Positions 23,837 through 27,560 of a DNA stretch of 27,560 nucleotides are shown in pieces. Source of the DNA: Sabulitectum sp964571965. Its GTDB lineage: Bacteria; Fermentibacterota; Fermentibacteria; Fermentibacterales; JCC-6. The DNA lies in contig CAZNFQ010000025.1 of NCBI GenBank assembly GCA_964571965.1, positions 1 to 27,560 of the forward strand. Direction: 5' to 3'. The position numbers and the translations under genes are program-made. Numbering within the stretch: the stretch's first letter is position 1; each line of letters begins with the position of its first letter. A model generated the notes under the pieces. The model did no database searches. It was not told the origin of the DNA and worked only from the letters and a program-made list of their open reading frames with translations.

Positions 23837-24748
23837 TTGAAACTGTTCGGGAAAAAAAACAATAAGACAGGTAGTTACACCAGGGTTACTCCACCCTTCG
23901 ACAACATGAACAACTTCGTGGTGGTTGTGCTTGACAGCTGCAGGTACGATACGTTCATGGAGGCATCTCCCTCCTCGATAATGAAACTGGGGGAAACCGA
24001 AGCAAGATACAGCTATGCAAGCTGGACAGCACCTTCCCACTACAATCTGCTCATGGGTCTCATGCCCCATACAAGCCCTGCAGGTGTTTTTGCCAGCGAG
24101 TACTACAAGCATGATTTCGTGAAGTACAATGAGAGGCTGGGAGCGAAGAACATAGAATTCAAAAGCCTGGTTCCAAGACTATGGCTTCCGGATTTTCTAA
24201 GGGACACCCTTGGATACAGAACCCATGCCATGGTTTCTCTCCCTGTTCTGAACAGCATGACTCCGGTTAACAGGGGTTTCGACACATTCAGGCTCATGGA
24301 CAGGCACAACGACATGAACGCAATGCTGGATTTCATGACTTTCCCTGAAGACAGGCCCAGTTTCTATATGCTTAACGTTGGGGAAACACACTACCCCTAT
24401 GCAAGGCCTACGGAAGCTGAGAACCAGTGGCCGAGAATCAGTGGAGTTCACGGAGTGTTCAAGCATCTGGACGACAGCCTCATCGACGGCTGCATCGAGG
24501 AAAGCACCTCAGGAGGACGCTTCTTCGATTCATCCGAGATGGAGATGCTCAAAGCCAGGCAGGTGGATACTGTGCAGTATATCGATACCGTTTTTGAAAG
24601 GCTTTTCGATATTGTTCCAAAGAACACGTGGATAACGGTTACCGCCGATCACGGCGAACTGTTCGGTGAAGAGGGCTATTTCGGTCATGGCCCCATTTTT
24701 TCGGAGAAGGTATTCCAGGTGCCCTTCCTGGAAGGTAAACTGCGTTAA
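23837..24748 (+). CDS. Sulfatase-fold (alkaline phosphatase superfamily) hydrolase or transferase
   Basis: Protein of 303 residues beginning at TTG (23837), which has GGAG 6 bases upstream; no ATG fits better. Metal-site landmarks are VVVLDSCRYDTF (Asp33), TADHGELFGEEGYFGHG (Asp271-His272, His284). At the place of the sulfatase Cys-x-Pro-Ser-Arg motif the sequence reads WTAPSH, giving Thr64 as nucleophile. This excludes a formylglycine sulfatase and suggests a phosphatase, phosphodiesterase or phosphoglycerol/phosphoethanolamine transferase-like enzyme. There is no signal peptide or membrane helix, so it is probably cytosolic. At about 300 residues it is shorter than most sulfatases and ends soon after the last metal ligand. 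Its place after the lipid-transport genes hints at a role on lipid head groups. Confidence 0.78.
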   Translation: MKLFGKKNNKTGSYTRVTPPFDNMNNFVVVVLDSCRYDTFMEASPSSIMKLGETEARYSYASWTAPSHYNLLMGLMPHTSPAGVFASEYYKHDFVKYNERLGAKNIEFKSLVPRLWLPDFLRDTLGYRTHAMVSLPVLNSMTPVNRGFDTFRLMDRHNDMNAMLDFMTFPEDRPSFYMLNVGETHYPYARPTEAENQWPRISGVHGVFKHLDDSLIDGCIEESTSGGRFFDSSEMEMLKARQVDTVQYIDTVFERLFDIVPKNTWITVTADHGELFGEEGYFGHGPIFSEKVFQVPFLEGKLR

Positions 24749-24757
24749 GGAAGAAAA

Positions 24758-26596
24758 ATGTCAGAACAGAAGAAGATGAAATTCAAAGCTGAAACCAGAA
24801 GAGTACTCGATCTTGTTATCAACAGCCTCTATTCCCACAGGGACATTTTCCTCAGGGAACTGATATCCAACTCCTCGGATGCCATAGACAGGCTCAGGTA
24901 TCTTGCACTGGATGATCCGGATCTCACCGGAGACGGTTACGCTCCCGAGATAGTCATATCAGCTGATGAAAAAACACTTACCATTACGGATAACGGAACT
25001 GGAATGAATTCCGCTGACCTGCAGGAAAATCTCGGCACCGTTGCTTCCTCGGGGACACTGAAGTTCCTGGAGGAGGCTGCTTCCAATTCCCTGAAGCCTG
25101 AACTCATAGGCCAGTTCGGTGTGGGTTTCTATTCCTCTTTCATGGTGGCGGACAAAGTCACCGTGAAGAGCCGTAAAGCCGGCGAAGACAGCTGCTGGAT
25201 ATGGGAAAGCGACGGTTCCGAGGAATACACCATCCAGGAAACCACGGGGCTTCCCTTCGGCACTTCGGTTATCCTTCATCTGAAGGAAGATGCCGGAGAG
25301 TATCTGGAGAACTGGAAGATAGAATCCCTCGTAAGGCATTACTCAGACTTCGTCAGCAATCCGGTTTACCTTCTGAAGAAAGATGAAGACGGCGAAACCA
25401 GAGAGCAGGTCAACACAGGTACACCTGTATGGCTGAGGAATCCTTCCGATGTGGAAGAAAGCGAGTACAACAGCTTCTATTCCCATCTTACCCATGATCA
25501 CTCGGATCCAATGGACCGCTTCTGGTACCACGGGGAGGGTGTTACCGAGTTCTACGCCCTGGTTTACATACCATCGGACAGGGGAATGGAATTCATGATG
25601 CCGGATCGTCGTCCGGGGCTCAGCCTGTATGCGCGTAAGGTTATGATAATGGAGCGGGCGGACAAGATCCTTCCCCAGTACCTTCACTTCCTCAGGGGAG
25701 TGGTGGAGAGCCCGGATATCACCCTTAACGTTTCCAGGGAAATGCTTCAGCAGGACAGGGTACTTCGGACCATAAGCAAGGCACTTACGAGAAAGCTTCT
25801 GGATCACCTTATGGAGATGATGGAGGAAAGCCCCGGGAAGTACAGAGATTTCTTCCTGAAGTACGGTGATTTCCTGAAGGAAGGCGTCTACTCGGATCAC
25901 GAGAGACGCGATGAACTGGCGGAACTTCTTCTCTTCCACGCAGGCGGCAGTGAAGACCCGGTTTCTCTTGCATCCATCTGCGAGAACATCCCTGAAGACG
26001 GAGTGATCAATTATCTGGCTGGTTCTTCCCTGGATGAGCTCAGGCGTTCTCCCTATCTGGAATCCGCCGGAGCGGGGAGCAGTGTTCTTCTTCTCCACGG
26101 CCCGATTGACCTTCTTGCCCTGGAAGCCCTGGGTGAATTCAAGGGAAGGAAACTGGTGAACCTGGCAAGTGAAGCACAGGAGAAGGACCTGTCCCAGGAA
26201 GAGAAAGATGCAAGGGCCAGGGCGGAAAAAGAGCACGGAGATCTGATCGACTCCCTGAGAAAAATCCTTGCTGACAGTGTATCCGGCGTGAGGTTTTCAC
26301 CCAGACTCAGGGAGACGCCCTGCATCCTGGTTTCTTCTCAGGATGATCCCGGTGAAATGATGAGAATGATGATGAAGGCAATGAATCATGATGCGCCTGA
26401 ATCGAAGAAGATCCTCGAGCTGAATCCTGCTCATCCCCTTACCGCTTCGCTGGAAAAGTTCAGACTTACAGCCCCGGAAGAGGACTTCAGAAGACGGGCA
26501 GGCATGCTTCTCGAGCTTGCAAGGGTGCTTTCAGGCGCAAAACCGGGTAACCCGGTGGAATTCGGAAGGTTCATAGCGGAACTGATGACCACCTAA
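24758..26596 (+). CDS. htpG: Molecular chaperone HtpG (Hsp90)
   Basis: Protein of 612 residues, normal for bacterial Hsp90. The N-terminal GHKL ATPase has FLRELISNSSDAIDRLR (Glu34, Asn38), ITDNGTGMN (Asp78) and IGQFGVGFYSSFMVADKV (117-134). The middle domain has ARKVMIM and SPDITLNVSREMLQQDR with the catalytic-loop Arg. The C-terminal dimerisation domain ends at FGRFIAELMTT without the eukaryotic MEEVD. It folds client proteins in the cytosol. The ATG follows AAGGAAG and lies 9 bases after the preceding stop, so it is co-transcribed with the envelope genes rather than preceded by a visible heat-shock promoter. Confidence 0.97.
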   Translation: MSEQKKMKFKAETRRVLDLVINSLYSHRDIFLRELISNSSDAIDRLRYLALDDPDLTGDGYAPEIVISADEKTLTITDNGTGMNSADLQENLGTVASSGTLKFLEEAASNSLKPELIGQFGVGFYSSFMVADKVTVKSRKAGEDSCWIWESDGSEEYTIQETTGLPFGTSVILHLKEDAGEYLENWKIESLVRHYSDFVSNPVYLLKKDEDGETREQVNTGTPVWLRNPSDVEESEYNSFYSHLTHDHSDPMDRFWYHGEGVTEFYALVYIPSDRGMEFMMPDRRPGLSLYARKVMIMERADKILPQYLHFLRGVVESPDITLNVSREMLQQDRVLRTISKALTRKLLDHLMEMMEESPGKYRDFFLKYGDFLKEGVYSDHERRDELAELLLFHAGGSEDPVSLASICENIPEDGVINYLAGSSLDELRRSPYLESAGAGSSVLLLHGPIDLLALEALGEFKGRKLVNLASEAQEKDLSQEEKDARARAEKEHGDLIDSLRKILADSVSGVRFSPRLRETPCILVSSQDDPGEMMRMMMKAMNHDAPESKKILELNPAHPLTASLEKFRLTAPEEDFRRRAGMLLELARVLSGAKPGNPVEFGRFIAELMTT

Positions 26597-26613
26597 GCCT
26601 TTCAGGAGGGCCT

Positions 26614-27303
26614 GTGAAATATCTTGCAATCGCGCTTGCCTCGATCCTTCCAGCCATCGGGTGGCTATGGTATTTGTATCGCACCGACAAGTACGAACCT
26701 GAACCCAAGAAGCTTGTTTTCAGAACGTTCTTCCTTGGGGTTCTCTTCGGAATTGCCCTGGGTACCTCTTACACCGGCCTTCCCTATCCCTGGGGTCCCG
26801 CAAGGTATTCAGCGGTTATCTGGGCTCCACTTGTGGAGGAAACGGGAAAGTTCCTGATAGTCTTCTGGACGGTTTTCAGGAACAGGAACTTCAATGAACC
26901 TGTTGACGGAATTGTCTATGCTGCCTCAGCAGCGCTGGGATTTGCAGCCTGCGAGAACGTCTTCTACGTCATGTCAGGATGGAGCGTAGCGGCTGGCACC
27001 GGGGTTTTCACACTTCTTGCAAGGTCTGTTTTCAGCGTACCCGGGCATGCTCTTTTCTCGTCTTTCTGGGGCGCGGCCCTCGGATACGCCGCCGGCAGAC
27101 ACGGTGTCAAACCGTATCTGGCGGTTGCAGCGGGTCTTCTTCTTGCCATGACAGCACATGGTCTGTTCAACTGGCTGAGTATGGAGCAGACCTTCGGCGG
27201 CCTTCTGTTCATAGTTTTCGTTGTTCTCCTATGGAGACTGGTCTACACCAGACTGATAGTTACCGCAGTGAATGCTTCTCCATACCGTTCAGATGAAAAT
27301 TAA
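26614..27303 (+). CDS. PrsW-family intramembrane metalloprotease
   Basis: Protein of 229 residues starting at GTG with AGGAGGG (26604-26610) just upstream. It has about seven membrane helices and the family motifs in order: LVEETGKF (Glu75-Glu76, Lys79), ALGFAACENVFY (Glu114-Asn115) and SVPGHALFSSFWGAALG (His145). In Bacillus, PrsW cleaves the anti-sigma factor RsiW in response to envelope stress; here the substrate is unknown and no anti-sigma gene is in view. It sits 17 bases after htpG and overlaps the next gene by 11 bases. Confidence 0.88.
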   Translation: MKYLAIALASILPAIGWLWYLYRTDKYEPEPKKLVFRTFFLGVLFGIALGTSYTGLPYPWGPARYSAVIWAPLVEETGKFLIVFWTVFRNRNFNEPVDGIVYAASAALGFAACENVFYVMSGWSVAAGTGVFTLLARSVFSVPGHALFSSFWGAALGYAAGRHGVKPYLAVAAGLLLAMTAHGLFNWLSMEQTFGGLLFIVFVVLLWRLVYTRLIVTAVNASPYRSDEN

Positions 27304-27560
27304 CAAACTGGCAGGTCCCTTGAGAAAGGGAGCCGTGCTCCTGTTTTTATTCTCGTTCGCAGGCATCACTGCTCTGGTGATAGCCGCCGGTGGGGGAGAG
27401 TCTCTGAAGGCCTTTCAAGCACTCAGCCCTGTTTACATAGCAGCGGGACTTGTGCTTGTAGCCGTGGATCTTTTTCTGGGCGGCATCAGAAATCACATAT
27501 TCGTCAGAAGGATCAAGCCCGGTACCGGTTTCATGCTCAGCTTCAGGGCAAATGCCGCCA
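27293..27560 (+). CDS. Flippase-like (YbhN/UPF0104) membrane protein, N-terminal part
   Basis: The frame opens at ATG 27293 inside the end of the PrsW gene and runs off the window after 89 codons. Two hydrophobic helices (GAVLLFLFSFAGITALVIAA and YIAAGLVLVAVDLFLGGI) are followed by RIKPGTGFMLSFRANAA. This matches the start of the lysylphosphatidylglycerol-synthase-TM/flippase-like family, where a small residue-rich helix and an N-x-x-x-G/TP region follow. Members move or modify lipids in the inner membrane. The assignment rests on this N-terminal part only. Confidence 0.65.
   Translation, partial: MKINKLAGPLRKGAVLLFLFSFAGITALVIAAGGGESLKAFQALSPVYIAAGLVLVAVDLFLGGIRNHIFVRRIKPGTGFMLSFRANAA

Noticed and set aside
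25343..26236. 297-codon open frame antisense to htpG
   Set aside because: It lies wholly inside a clear htpG gene, has no ribosome site and no recognisable protein features; it is explained by codon bias of the sense gene.

Overview
The window reads as a chromosomal segment of an uncultured Gram-negative bacterium, most likely from the Fibrobacterota-Chlorobiota-Bacteroidota (FCB) side of the tree. Four large secreted proteins end in the short beta-sandwich module (NP near its start, D-[VML]-[TSA]-G-R in the middle) typical of type IX-style sorting tails, and a MlaEFD lipid-transport locus implies an outer membrane. Candidate phyla such as Fermentibacteria would fit, but that is inference from protein style only. 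No rRNA, tRNA, CRISPR array, transposase or phage gene was found.

Region 1 (1-8.8 kb) holds secreted and envelope proteins of mostly unknown function: an FG-GAP/VCBS propeller protein, a second propeller protein, two smaller exported hypotheticals, a secreted DJ-1/PfpI-propeller fusion and a propeller lipoprotein. These genes are mostly monocistronic, and several have readable -35/-10 promoters. Region 2 (8.8-12.9 kb) is a two-gene unit. A HutH-family ammonia-lyase, in which the cofactor-forming Ala-Ser-Gly is Ala-Cys-Gly, is followed one base later by a secreted C25 (gingipain-like) protease with a propeller and sorting tail. Together they suggest extracellular protein degradation and amino-acid use.

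Region 3 (12.9-16.9 kb, minus strand) is a compact operon: a HAD hydrolase, a PTS EIIA domain fused to a PII-like domain, and two tandem CPA2-type cation/proton antiporters whose genes overlap. It looks like a signal-controlled ion-transport module. Region 4 (17.4-20.3 kb) is an NrtA/SsuA-type ABC importer (lipoprotein, permease, ATPase). The permease gene carries an AT-rich nested palindrome of about 71 bp that adds about 22 residues in frame. A possible 45-aa membrane peptide gene lies on the other strand just after the ATPase.

Region 5 (20.45 kb to the end) is a tightly packed envelope operon: STAS-MlaE permease, MlaF ATPase, MlaD/MCE protein, PqiC-like lipoprotein, a sulfatase-fold hydrolase/transferase with Thr at the nucleophile position, HtpG, a PrsW-type membrane protease and the start of a flippase-like membrane protein. 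The first four act together in phospholipid traffic between the membranes. The later genes may share transcription more than function.

The best candidates for something undescribed are the in-frame palindromic element in the permease, the natural Cys in the lyase cofactor triad, and the EIIA-PII/double-antiporter operon.
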